Assembly (NCBI GenBank): GCA_902362275.1
Contig: CABIWB010000011.1
Span: forward strand, 52,839-79,906
Length of the DNA stretch: 27,068 bases
Direction: 5' to 3'
Source of the DNA: Coriobacteriaceae bacterium
Lineage (GTDB): Bacteria > Actinomycetota > Coriobacteriia > Coriobacteriales > Coriobacteriaceae
Positions 1 to 7,005 of this stretch are shown one piece after another. The notes beneath the pieces are model-generated. The model ran no database searches. It saw only the letters and a list, made by a program, of their open reading frames with translations, and was not told the origin of the DNA. Numbering within the stretch: position 1 is the first letter of the stretch; each line of letters opens with the position of its first letter. The position numbers and the translations under genes are program-made.

Positions 1-740
1 ATGGTAAAGACCATGCCCGGAGCCATGATGGTGTCCACATCGGGCGCCTCGGTGGTAAAGCCCACAAACGGGTCCTCGTGGAAATCCTTACCGATTCCGT
101 GTCCGCCGTACTCGCGCACCACGCTAAAGCCGGCGTCCTCGACGGTCTTTTGCACAGCCTCGGCCATCACGGACAGCGGCAGCCACGGCTTGACGGCGGC
201 AAGGCCAGCCTCCACGCTGGCGCGGGTGACGTCGACCAGGCGCTGGCGCTCGGCCGAGACCTCGCCGATGCAGAACATACGGCTCGAATCACTAAAGTAA
301 CCGTCCAGGATCGTGGAGCAGTCCACGTTGATGATGTCGCCCTCGTGCAGCACGTCCGTATCGCAGGGGATACCGTGACAGACCACATCGTTGATCGAGG
401 TGCATACGCTCTTGGGATAGCCCTCATAGTTGAGGTCGGCCGGCGTACCACCGTGCTCGACGGTGTAGTCATAGATCATCTGGTCGATCTGGTTGGTGGT
501 CATGCCCGCGGCGATGTGCTCGCCTACGTAATCGAGCACGCCCACGTTGATGGCGGCCGAGCGCTTGATGCCCTCGATATCGGCGGGCGTCTTGTAGAGC
601 GTGCGGGGTAGAACCTCCCAGCCCTCTTCCCACAAGCGCTCGAGGCGCTCATCAAAGGCGCTATGGCATTTCTTGTATTTTTTGCCGCTGCCGCACCAGC
701 AAGCATCGTTGCGGCCGGGTACGGGTCCGTTGTCAAACAT
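1..740 (-). CDS. map: Methionine aminopeptidase type I with N-terminal SEC-C motif (3' end outside window)
   Basis: Removes the initiator methionine from nascent proteins in the cytoplasm, using a dinuclear metal centre. The start is the ATG at 738-740, preceded on the minus strand by GAAAGGAAG. Residues 10-26 form a SEC-C zinc motif (C14, C16, C25, H26: GRNDACWCGSGKKYKKCH). This extension is common on MetAP of Gram-positive bacteria and is thought to help ribosome or zinc binding. The pita-bread catalytic domain follows, with the metal-ligand region INVDCS...DGYFSD and the GGHGIGKDFHEDP histidine segment. The window edge cuts the gene after PGMVFT, so the last two glutamate ligands are not visible. 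About 246 codons are present of an expected 285-290. The radical SAM gene lies upstream on the same strand, but a long hairpin and a likely promoter separate them, so this is probably its own transcription unit. Confidence in the family is very high. Confidence 0.96.
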   Translation of the reverse strand, partial: MFDNGPVPGRNDACWCGSGKKYKKCHSAFDERLERLWEEGWEVLPRTLYKTPADIEGIKRSAAINVGVLDYVGEHIAAGMTTNQIDQMIYDYTVEHGGTPADLNYEGYPKSVCTSINDVVCHGIPCDTDVLHEGDIINVDCSTILDGYFSDSSRMFCIGEVSAERQRLVDVTRASVEAGLAAVKPWLPLSVMAEAVQKTVEDAGFSVVREYGGHGIGKDFHEDPFVGFTTEAPDVDTIMAPGMVFT

Positions 741-765
741 GGCTAACTTCCTTTCATTCGCAGCT

Positions 766-771
766 AGTATA
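766..771 (-). promoter_or_regulatory. Probable -10 box for map
   Basis: On the minus strand TATACT lies 26 bases upstream of the map start codon and matches the -10 consensus at 5 of 6 positions. No convincing -35 box is seen 17 bases further upstream, where the hairpin repeat begins. The call rests on the hexamer and its position only. Confidence 0.35.
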
Positions 772-792
772 GCCCACCCACGCGTCCATAAA

Positions 793-859
793 AGTTGCGG
801 TGATATAGTTCCGATTTAAGCGGTTTAACAGCACAAATAGGAACTATATCACCGCAACT
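793..859. repeat. Long perfect hairpin, 20-bp arms with 27-nt loop
   Basis: AGTTGCGGTGATATAGTTCC (793-812) is repeated as its exact reverse complement at 840-859, around a 27-base AT-rich loop. It lies between two minus-strand genes, the radical SAM gene and map. It lacks the GC-rich stem and U-tract of an intrinsic terminator. The arm and the first bases of the loop resemble the second long hairpin at 21637-21700, which suggests a repeat family (REP or MITE-like) or a protein-binding structure. The function is unknown. Confidence 0.85.
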
Positions 860-900
860 GATGGGGCGGGATGGCGGGTGCTAGCTGCTGCGTGGTTTTG

Positions 901-1677
901 CTAGTAGCTCACCTGGCAGGGGATGCCGAGGGCGCGCACGCGCGCGGCAATGGCGTCGAGCACCTCGGGCGCCGCTTTGGCAAGGCCGGCGATCGGTGTC
1001 TCGCGCGCTACCGTGTAGATGGTCGCCTCCTGCGGACGAATGCGCTCAAGCGCCGCGAGCCAGGGGGCAACGTACTCCTCGCCGGTGTTGTCGATGAGCT
1101 TGCCCTGATACTCGCCGGTCAAAAAGATCGTCTGGATAATAACGTGACCGTCAAAGCTTGCGAACGTTTCGATCTGGTGCTCTACATCGTAGGGGCCAAC
1201 GGGCTGGTCGAGCAGCTGGATAAATGCCGGGTCGACCGTATCGAGTTTGAGGATGTTGTCGTCGACCATCATGAGCGCATCGTGTACCTGGGGACGGTCG
1301 GCGCGTGTGCCGTTGGAAAGCACGGCAATCTTGGTGTTTGGGGCAAGCTGGTCGCGCAGCGCGACGGCGCCGGCAATAGCCTGCGGAAACTCCGGTGCGG
1401 CGGTGGGCTCGCCGTTGCCTGCGAAGGTGATCACATCGGGGAGCTCGCCCTCGGCTGCCATCTCGCGCAGCTTGGCCTCGAGCGCATCGAGCACCACGGC
1501 TGCTGTGTTGTATGGCTCATGGCACGGGCGCTCGCCGTTAAAGCCGTTTTCGCAGTAGATGCAGTCGAACGTGCAGATTTTGCCGCTAGCCGGCATCATA
1601 TTGACGCCGAGCGAAAGCCCCAGGCGACGGCTGCGGACAGGCCCAAAGATCGGACTTGCATTTAAAAACGTAGACAT
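901..1677 (-). CDS. Radical SAM protein (COG0731-like Fe-S oxidoreductase)
   Basis: A 258-residue radical SAM enzyme. The cluster-binding motif CxxxCxxC is visible as CTFDCIYC (C35, C39, C42). The SAM-binding 'GNGEPT' element lies around residues 85-90, and LSNGTRAD marks a later beta-strand of the barrel. There is no additional C-terminal Cys cluster of the SPASM type, so it does not look like a typical peptide maturase. The chosen start (1675-1677) has GAGGAG nine bases upstream. The reading frame stays open further upstream to 1845, but that extension carries no recognisable sequence. The substrate is not known; relatives are simply called radical SAM proteins, some related to wybutosine-synthesis enzymes. 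It stands alone on its strand, with the frameshifted regulator upstream and map downstream. No link to the six-cysteine peptide 21 kb away is implied. Confidence 0.88.
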   Translation of the reverse strand: MSTFLNASPIFGPVRSRRLGLSLGVNMMPASGKICTFDCIYCENGFNGERPCHEPYNTAAVVLDALEAKLREMAAEGELPDVITFAGNGEPTAAPEFPQAIAGAVALRDQLAPNTKIAVLSNGTRADRPQVHDALMMVDDNILKLDTVDPAFIQLLDQPVGPYDVEHQIETFASFDGHVIIQTIFLTGEYQGKLIDNTGEEYVAPWLAALERIRPQEATIYTVARETPIAGLAKAAPEVLDAIAARVRALGIPCQVSY

Positions 1678-1920
1678 AGGCACATGCTCCTCAAGACAGT
1701 TGAGCTTAAGCATAGCATCGTCGCCGACGTGCAGCCCGCGTGCCTGGGTGCTATTGATTAAGCCGAAATGAGCTCTGTCCCCTCGCGTTCGACCTCCTCT
1801 AGCAATCGCATAAGGGGCGAGAACTGACATCCATGGATTACACATGGATCGCCGAGATCAAAAGCGAGCTTCCGAGGTGGCGGAAGAAGTGTGATAGGTA
1901 CAATCGCTAGCCCTTATCCG

Positions 1921-3523
1921 TTACTCCAGCCCTCGATCGAGAAGATCGGGCATGGAGAGCGCGACCTCAATGGTGAAACGTGCGCTGAGCATGTCCTCGC
2001 CGGTATCGAGCGGTATGGAGAACATTTCGCGGGCCTTGCGCAAACGGTAGAAGAACGTGTTGCGGTGGACGTACAGCTCGTTCGACGCCGCGGTCGCGTC
2101 GCCGGGATGCTCCAGAAACGCCTTGATGGTTGCGATGTACTCGGTACCCTTGGCACGGTCGTAGTCGAGCGCGGCGAGGATACGCTGATCGCATAGCAGG
2201 CGCGTTCCGCGATGGCTTGCGTTGGCGACGGAGACGGCCATGGCGCGCAGGCGATGGTGCCAGTGCAGCGAGACGATGGAGTCGTCGTCGACGGCCGACG
2301 AAAGCTGGATGCACTCTTCAAAGCCAACCGGGCACAGTAGGATGTTTTCGAACGGCTCGCTCACATAGGCGCGCAGCGAGTTGTTGACCAGCAGCGCCGC
2401 AAGCGGGGGGGTTGTCGAGCGTAAGCTCCTCGAGCTTCTCGTAATAGGGAAACGCCGGGCCGTCGATGTGCGGCATGGGGAGCAGCATACAGAACGTGTT
2501 GCGGTGGGTGACCCAGATGCCGTGGGGAAAAACGTCTTTCATAAGGCGCCCGACATGCGAGCTGTACGTGGGGGAGGCGAATAGCCGCTCCCCTTCGACG
2601 GTGAGCATGGCATAGGCACCGGAGGTGTCGACGCCGGCGTCGGCGAGCCTGCCCGTCGCGTCTTTGGTTTGGGTGAACCGCCCGTCGAGAATATCCGACA
2701 GGACCGACGCCCCTTGGTTGGAGTTGGTGGCCACATCGGTCATGCGGTCGATGATGATGCCCGCCAAGGAACCCGCATAGTCGATAAGCTCCAGGTCGTA
2801 GCCGGTAAAGGCTCCCTGGGGCTTGTAGACGTCAAACCGACCGAGTTCCAAGCGCTTGTAGTAGACGACGCTCGTGACCCAGTTCTCGTCGTTCGAGACG
2901 TCGTGGCTCGCGTCGGGGTAGTGCTTGGCACGGGCGTTTTCGACGATGCGGTCACGGTCGATGACGGCCTGGACTTCAGGTGCGATGTAGCCTGTCTTGA
3001 GCTGGGCGGCGATATCCTCGCGCGCATCGGAGAACTCGCCCACGTGGGCGAGGATGCGACCATCGGTGTTGACCACAATGGTGGGCAGCCCTAAGACGTT
3101 GTAGGCGCGTTGGACGAACTGGCGGATGTTGTGCGTGTGCTGGAAGGTGTCGAACAGACGGCCCTTCATGGCGTCGATGGCTACGACCTGCTGGGGTATG
3201 CGGTCAAAGCGCTCGAACGCCTTGCTTATGGGGAGCGACGTGGCTGCAACGATGCACGACGTGCCGGCATGCACGGCGTCGTCGGGAATTGCCGCGTGGT
3301 AGAGGACGAGCGATACGGTCCCCGGCGGTGTCCACGGTCCGCCGAAGTCGCCCGGGCGGCACAAGACGAGCTCTCGCATGCCCAAAGGGGTGACACGAGC
3401 TTCACTCGCCCGGGCGGCCAAGTCGACGGCGGTAATGCATACGACCTCTTGGTTGAGAGCGAACTCGGTCGCCGCTCGACAATCGACGACTTCGAGTTCG
3501 GCGAGGATCGAGCGAATTTTCAT
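1921..3523 (-). pseudogene. PucR-family transcriptional regulator, frameshifted in a G7 tract
   Basis: From the ATG at 3521-3523 the frame runs with PucR/CdaR-like sequence (N-terminal ligand domain, then a GGDEF-like central region) to about residue 375. It then reads out of frame and stops at 2318. The lost C-terminus is intact in another frame to the stop at 1921-1923 and contains the PucR-type HTH (ELYVHRNTFFYRLRKAREMF). The switch falls on seven G's at 2405-2411. Removing one base restores a continuous reading NPPLAALLVNNSLRAYV and a 533-residue protein. The result is a regulator without its DNA-binding domain, unless the tract slips back or the extra base is a sequencing error. It is divergent from the catabolic cluster, so it is the natural candidate for its regulator. 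PucR-family proteins often control adjacent catabolic genes in response to the substrate. Confidence 0.88.
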
Positions 3524-3596
3524 GGAGCCTCCAGCTCAACGTTCGCGGTCGGTTATATACCGCTCGCAGTTTGCTAGCGGCTCGGTTCGTTTGAAA

Positions 3597-3612
3597 TTGT
3601 ACGCGCGCACAA
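3597..3612. promoter_or_regulatory. Putative operator: TTGTACGC-GCGCACAA dyad
   Basis: A near-perfect 16-base palindrome (7 of 8 pairs) in the divergent intergenic region between the PucR-type regulator and the flavoprotein gene, about 138 bases before the latter's start. Similar GTGCG/CGCAC dyads occur at 5314, 6902 and 10362, each upstream of another gene of the cluster. The binding protein is not known; the adjacent PucR-type regulator is a guess. Confidence 0.4.
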
Positions 3613-3749
3613 GCGCCGCGTCCACGCCAAGCCAATGCTTAATCGGGCACACATAGCGGGTGCTCGCCCTTGCGTCGGATACTCATGGTACAGGAGAAAC
3701 CCAGACAGAAAGGGCACAGGGCCCATTCGCAAGGGAAGGGATTGGTCGT

Positions 3750-4697
3750 ATGACTAAGATCGTCGGCGTATCGTTCGGTACCAAAAACGGCAACAACGAT
3801 ACCATCTGCAAGGTCGCTCTGCTCGCCGCCCAGGAGGCTGGCTGCGAGATCGAGTTCATCCGTGCGATGGACCTCAATATCAAGCACTGCACCGGCTGCA
3901 TCGCCTGCGTCAAGGCCCTTATGAGCGGCCGCGGCAACATGTGCATGCACAAGGACGACTTCGACTGGCTGGCATTCAAGATGTTCAACGCTGACGGCGT
4001 CATCATGTGCGACCCCATCTTCGAGACCGGCGCTTCGGGCCTCTTCCACACCATCATGGACCGCTTCGGGCCCCGCATGGACACCGGCAACAACTACATC
4101 TGCACCGAGATCGCCAACAAGATGGGCAAGCCCGAGAACGCGCCTAACCCCGCGATCATGAGCCCCAAGGTCGTGTCCTACATCGGCATCGGCGGTTCTG
4201 ACTGGGGCACCCACGTCGAGTCCGAGCACCAGATCCAGTCCATGACCCCCGCTTGGAAGGTCATCGACAACGAGTGGGTGCCCTGGGCCAAGACCGCCCT
4301 TATGCAGGACGAGCTCATCGAGCGCGCCCGTGAGATCGGCACCAACATCGCCGAGGCCGCCAAGGACATCGAGCACGCCGAGTTCAAGGGCAAGAAGGGC
4401 GTCTGCCCCCACTGCAACTGCAACGACTTCTACCTGGTCCCCGGCGAGAACCGTGCCATCTGCTGCGTGTGTGGTCTCGAGGGCACCGTGGATGTCGTCG
4501 ACGGCGTCGTAACCGTCTCCTATAAGGACGAGGACCTGCACAAGGCCCACGACACCATCTCCGGTAAGAAGATCCATGGCGAGGACATCGGCCGCAACGA
4601 GGGCATCCTGGCCGAGATGAAGAAGACGCCCGAGTACAAGGAGCGTGTCGCCTTCTACCGCGATGCCATCCAGCCCGTCATGCCCGAGCGTGACTAA
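3750..4697 (+). CDS. Iron-sulfur flavoprotein / NADPH-dependent FMN reductase-like, with C-terminal zinc ribbon
   Basis: A 315-residue flavodoxin-fold protein. The N-terminus (KIVGVSFGTKNGNN) fits the FMN-phosphate loop of the NADPH-dependent FMN reductase/Isf family. A compact cysteine motif C47-x2-C50-x2-C53-x11-C65 resembles the [4Fe-4S] site of iron-sulfur flavoproteins, although the last spacing is longer than usual. Near the C-terminus CPHC and CCVCG, about 20 residues apart, form a rubredoxin- or zinc-ribbon-like knuckle not typical of Isf. The start at 3750 was chosen for the AAGGGAAGGG upstream and the family-like N-terminus; the open frame further upstream has no family similarity. 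It is the first gene of the cluster and probably carries single electrons between NAD(P)H or ferredoxin and a flavin enzyme. The substrate is unknown. Confidence in the family is high and in the exact role low. Confidence 0.85.
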   Translation: MTKIVGVSFGTKNGNNDTICKVALLAAQEAGCEIEFIRAMDLNIKHCTGCIACVKALMSGRGNMCMHKDDFDWLAFKMFNADGVIMCDPIFETGASGLFHTIMDRFGPRMDTGNNYICTEIANKMGKPENAPNPAIMSPKVVSYIGIGGSDWGTHVESEHQIQSMTPAWKVIDNEWVPWAKTALMQDELIERAREIGTNIAEAAKDIEHAEFKGKKGVCPHCNCNDFYLVPGENRAICCVCGLEGTVDVVDGVVTVSYKDEDLHKAHDTISGKKIHGEDIGRNEGILAEMKKTPEYKERVAFYRDAIQPVMPERD

Positions 4698-4717
4698 CAC
4701 ATAGTTTGCTCCCCAGC

Positions 4718-4751
4718 GGGCCCTGCCAAGAAACCCTATTTGGTAGGGTCC
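4718..4751 (+). terminator. Intercistronic hairpin, possible attenuator
   Basis: GGGCCCTGCC (4718-4727) pairs with GGTAGGGTCC (4742-4751), including two G-U pairs, around a 14-base loop. A short T-rich run (GTATTTTGT) follows. It lies between the flavoprotein gene and the membrane protein gene and probably reduces rather than stops read-through. Confidence 0.4.
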
Positions 4752-4786
4752 GTATTTTGTCCGCTTATATCGGAAGGTTGACCGCC

Positions 4787-5296
4787 ATGCCTATGAAGAA
4801 TTCGACCAAGCTCGTCAAGGTCCTTCTTACCAATATCCCCATCGCCATCTCCATCTCGCTGGTCGCCAGCTACATCGGAATCTCGTCTGCGGGGCTGCCC
4901 GCCGAGGCGTTCATGCCCGCGTTCATCCAGTCGACGCTTATGAACACCGCCATGTCTTACGTCATCTCGTTCTTCATTGGTTGGTTCGTCCCGTCCGAGA
5001 AGTGGGGCTTCGCCTTTGCCGGCACCTGCGGTGCCAAGCCGTCCGACGGCCTTAAGTTCGGTCTGCTGCTCAACCTGGTCGTCAACACCGTCTACGTCGC
5101 CATCAACGCGATCATCCTCACCTATGTGAACGCTATCGTCATGCAGGGCATGCCCCTGGCCGCGTTCCCCTTTGCGCTCATGGGGTCGCTTCCCCAGTGC
5201 TGGATCGTCGGCTACGTCGTCTCGTTCGTGTGGGCACGTCAGGCCGAGTCCATCGCCCGCAACCTCATGAGCGATCCCGAGCCACAGATGCACTAG
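4787..5296 (+). CDS. Small 4-TM membrane protein (DUF2798-like?)
   Basis: A 169-residue integral membrane protein with four hydrophobic segments, at about residues 10-32, 42-67, 88-112 and 120-147. The third segment follows a short polar loop (SEKWGFAFAGTCGAKPSDG). The start at 4787 has GGAAGG nine bases upstream; a second ATG two codons later is equally possible. The layout recalls small DUF2798-type membrane proteins, but I cannot assign the family securely. A second, shorter 4-TM protein (14611-15024) sits near the end of the same cluster and has a similar beginning (basic residue, VL, short polar turn, hydrophobic helix). Roles in substrate or product passage, or in anchoring the redox proteins, are conceivable but unsupported. 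Confidence 0.75.
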   Translation: MPMKNSTKLVKVLLTNIPIAISISLVASYIGISSAGLPAEAFMPAFIQSTLMNTAMSYVISFFIGWFVPSEKWGFAFAGTCGAKPSDGLKFGLLLNLVVNTVYVAINAIILTYVNAIVMQGMPLAAFPFALMGSLPQCWIVGYVVSFVWARQAESIARNLMSDPEPQMH

Positions 5297-5313
5297 ACGG
5301 TTCGCTTGGATGT

Positions 5314-5329
5314 TTGTGCGTGCGCACAT
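5314..5329. promoter_or_regulatory. Putative operator: TGTGCG-TG-CGCACA dyad
   Basis: Perfect six-base arms with a two-base spacer (5315-5320 and 5323-5328), in the 117-base gap before the FAD-dependent reductase and 85 bases from its start. It is one of four similar dyads in the cluster. Confidence 0.4.
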
Positions 5330-5413
5330 TGAGCCTGTGTCTGCCCAGGTCCAGGCTTATAGATAACGAAGTTCTATCGGCGGGGCATTCGGCCCCAACG
5401 TAAAGGAGAAGAT

Positions 5414-6898
5414 ATGAAGCAGCTCGAAACCGACGTAGTCGTCGTCGCAGCCGGCCTGTCCGGTCTGGCCGCGTCCGTCGCAGCCGCCGAGTCTGGCGCC
5501 CGCGTCATCACCCTCGAGAAGGCCGCCAACACCGGCGGTGCCGCCAATATGGGCATGGGCCCCGCCGCTGCGGGTTCCCCCATCCAGAAGGCAGCCATGA
5601 TCGAGGTCACCCCCGGCGAGCTGTTCCGTCGCCACATGTTCTTTACCCATTACCAGGTCGACGCCCGTCTCGTTCGTGCCTACTACTTCAAGTCCGGCGA
5701 CACCATCCAGTGGCTCATGGACATGGGCGTCGAGTTTGACTCCGTCCGCCCCGCCTTCCGCGCCCGCGAGCGCAACCGTGCTTACGCCGACGGCGAGTAC
5801 ACCTGGCATGTCGTACGGCCCGAGGACGGCTCCGAGCCCGGTCCCCGCGCCGCAACGACCATGACCAAGCGTATGACCGAGCGCGCCCAGGAGCTGGGCG
5901 TCGAGTTCATGCTCGAGACCCCCGCTTCCTCCCTCATCACCAACGACGAGGGTGCCGTCTGCGGCGTCCGCGCCACCGAGAAGAACGGTGAAGAGATCGA
6001 GATCTCCTGCAAGAGCGTCATCGTCGCAACCGGCGGTTTCGGCCACAACACCCAGCTCATCAAGGAGAAGATCGGCCTCGACTGGGGTAAGAACCTCTTC
6101 TCCTTCGCCATCCCCGGCATGGACGGCGACGGTATCAACATGTGCCACGAGGTCGGCGCCGGCCACACGCCCGTCACCATGGAGCTCATGTACCAGATCC
6201 CCGACAACATGAACCACTTCTACATCGAGGGTGCGTTCCGTCAGCCCTGCTACTGGTGCGACCGCAACGGCGAGCGCTTCATGCCCGAGGACGAGATCTA
6301 CAACACCACCTTCACCGGCAACGCCATCAATCACCTGCCCGGCAAGGTCGGCTATGCCATCTTCGACGCCAAGATGCTCAAGCGCTGGAAGAAGAACGGT
6401 CCCGACATCATCTCCCACATCCACCCGCACGACCTGTACGAGGGCTTCGAGGAGCAGTGGGAGCGCGATTTGGCCGACGGCTACGAGCCCATCTGCCAGG
6501 CCGATACCCTCGAGGAGCTCGCCGAGAAGGCCGGTATCGACGTCGATGGCCTGATCGCAAACGTCGAGGAGTACAACGACATGTGCGCCGAGGGCTGGGA
6601 CAGCCTGTTCGAGAAGGAGCGCGAGTTCATGCAGCCCCTGGAGAAGGGCCCCTTCTACTGCTGCAAGCAGTACATGGGCGCGTACGGTACCCTGGGCGGC
6701 GTGCTCATCAACCACAAGATGGAGGTCATGGACGAGGAGTCCCACGTCATCGACGGCCTGTACTGCGTGGGCACCGACGCCTGTACCATTTACGGCGACT
6801 CCTACAACTTCTGCATTCCCGGCAACACCATGGGCTTCTGCCTCAACTCCGGCCGCATTGCCGGTGAGAACGCCGCAGCCAAGCTCTTCGAATACTAA
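5414..6898 (+). CDS. FAD-dependent oxidoreductase, fumarate reductase / 3-oxosteroid dehydrogenase family (FAD_binding_2)
   Basis: A 494-residue flavoprotein. The N-terminal Rossmann strand is VVVVAAGLSGLAASVAAAES, with E35 placed to bind the FAD ribose. The first glycine of GxGxxG is alanine here (AAGLSG). Family signatures follow: TGGAANMG near residue 40, MDGDGINMCHEVGAG in the middle, and a C-terminal FAD loop with GLYCVGTDACTIYGDSYNFC and SGRIAGENAAAKL. Such enzymes reduce or desaturate C=C bonds next to a carbonyl. There is no Tat or Sec signal and no heme domain, so it should act in the cytoplasm, unlike many secreted Coriobacteriia relatives. AAAGGAG lies six bases before the ATG. The iron-sulfur proteins encoded immediately downstream are the likely electron donors. 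The substrate is unknown; an unsaturated acyl chain or a steroid-like molecule fits the family. Confidence 0.92.
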   Translation: MKQLETDVVVVAAGLSGLAASVAAAESGARVITLEKAANTGGAANMGMGPAAAGSPIQKAAMIEVTPGELFRRHMFFTHYQVDARLVRAYYFKSGDTIQWLMDMGVEFDSVRPAFRARERNRAYADGEYTWHVVRPEDGSEPGPRAATTMTKRMTERAQELGVEFMLETPASSLITNDEGAVCGVRATEKNGEEIEISCKSVIVATGGFGHNTQLIKEKIGLDWGKNLFSFAIPGMDGDGINMCHEVGAGHTPVTMELMYQIPDNMNHFYIEGAFRQPCYWCDRNGERFMPEDEIYNTTFTGNAINHLPGKVGYAIFDAKMLKRWKKNGPDIISHIHPHDLYEGFEEQWERDLADGYEPICQADTLEELAEKAGIDVDGLIANVEEYNDMCAEGWDSLFEKEREFMQPLEKGPFYCCKQYMGAYGTLGGVLINHKMEVMDEESHVIDGLYCVGTDACTIYGDSYNFCIPGNTMGFCLNSGRIAGENAAAKLFEY

Positions 6899-6901
6899 AA
6901 G

Positions 6902-6911
6902 CGTGCGCACG
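6902..6911. promoter_or_regulatory. Putative operator core: CGTGCGCACG palindrome
   Basis: A perfect ten-base palindrome just after the reductase stop codon, 95 bases before the NuoG-like start. Its core GTGCGCAC is shared with the dyads at 3597, 5314 and 10362, and a further half site TGTGCGA lies at 6920. This is the weakest of the four, as short GCGC palindromes are expected by chance in this base composition. Confidence 0.25.
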
Positions 6912-6931
6912 GGGCATCCTGTGCGAACTCG

Positions 6932-6972
6932 GTGCGCCCGTCGGGTCCTGCGGCCTGCCGGGCGCGCTTTTT
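6932..6972 (+). terminator. Rho-independent terminator after the FAD reductase gene
   Basis: GTGCGCCCG (6932-6940) pairs with CGGGCGCGC (6959-6967, one G-T), followed directly by TTTTT. The downstream gene starts only 33 bases later, so it probably allows partial read-through and lowers expression of the electron-transfer genes. Confidence 0.6.
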
Positions 6973-7005
6973 GCAAAGAAACCCCTGCGACAAGGGAGGA
7001 ACAAC

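Noticed and set aside
901..1677. The radical SAM enzyme as maturase of the six-cysteine peptide.
   Set aside because: It is 21 kb away on the other strand, has no SPASM-type or peptide-binding (RRE) domain and resembles a different radical SAM group.
1833..1910. A 25-codon plus-strand frame, MDYTWIAEIKSELPRWRKK..., in the gap between the radical SAM gene and the regulator.
   Set aside because: It is very short and the ribosome site is weak and too distant. It may be the remnant of a longer gene, but nothing supports expression. Nothing else was found in this ~240-base gap.
5357..6976. A 539-codon open frame on the minus strand.
   Set aside because: It is antisense to the FAD-dependent reductase, with low-complexity composition and no domain.
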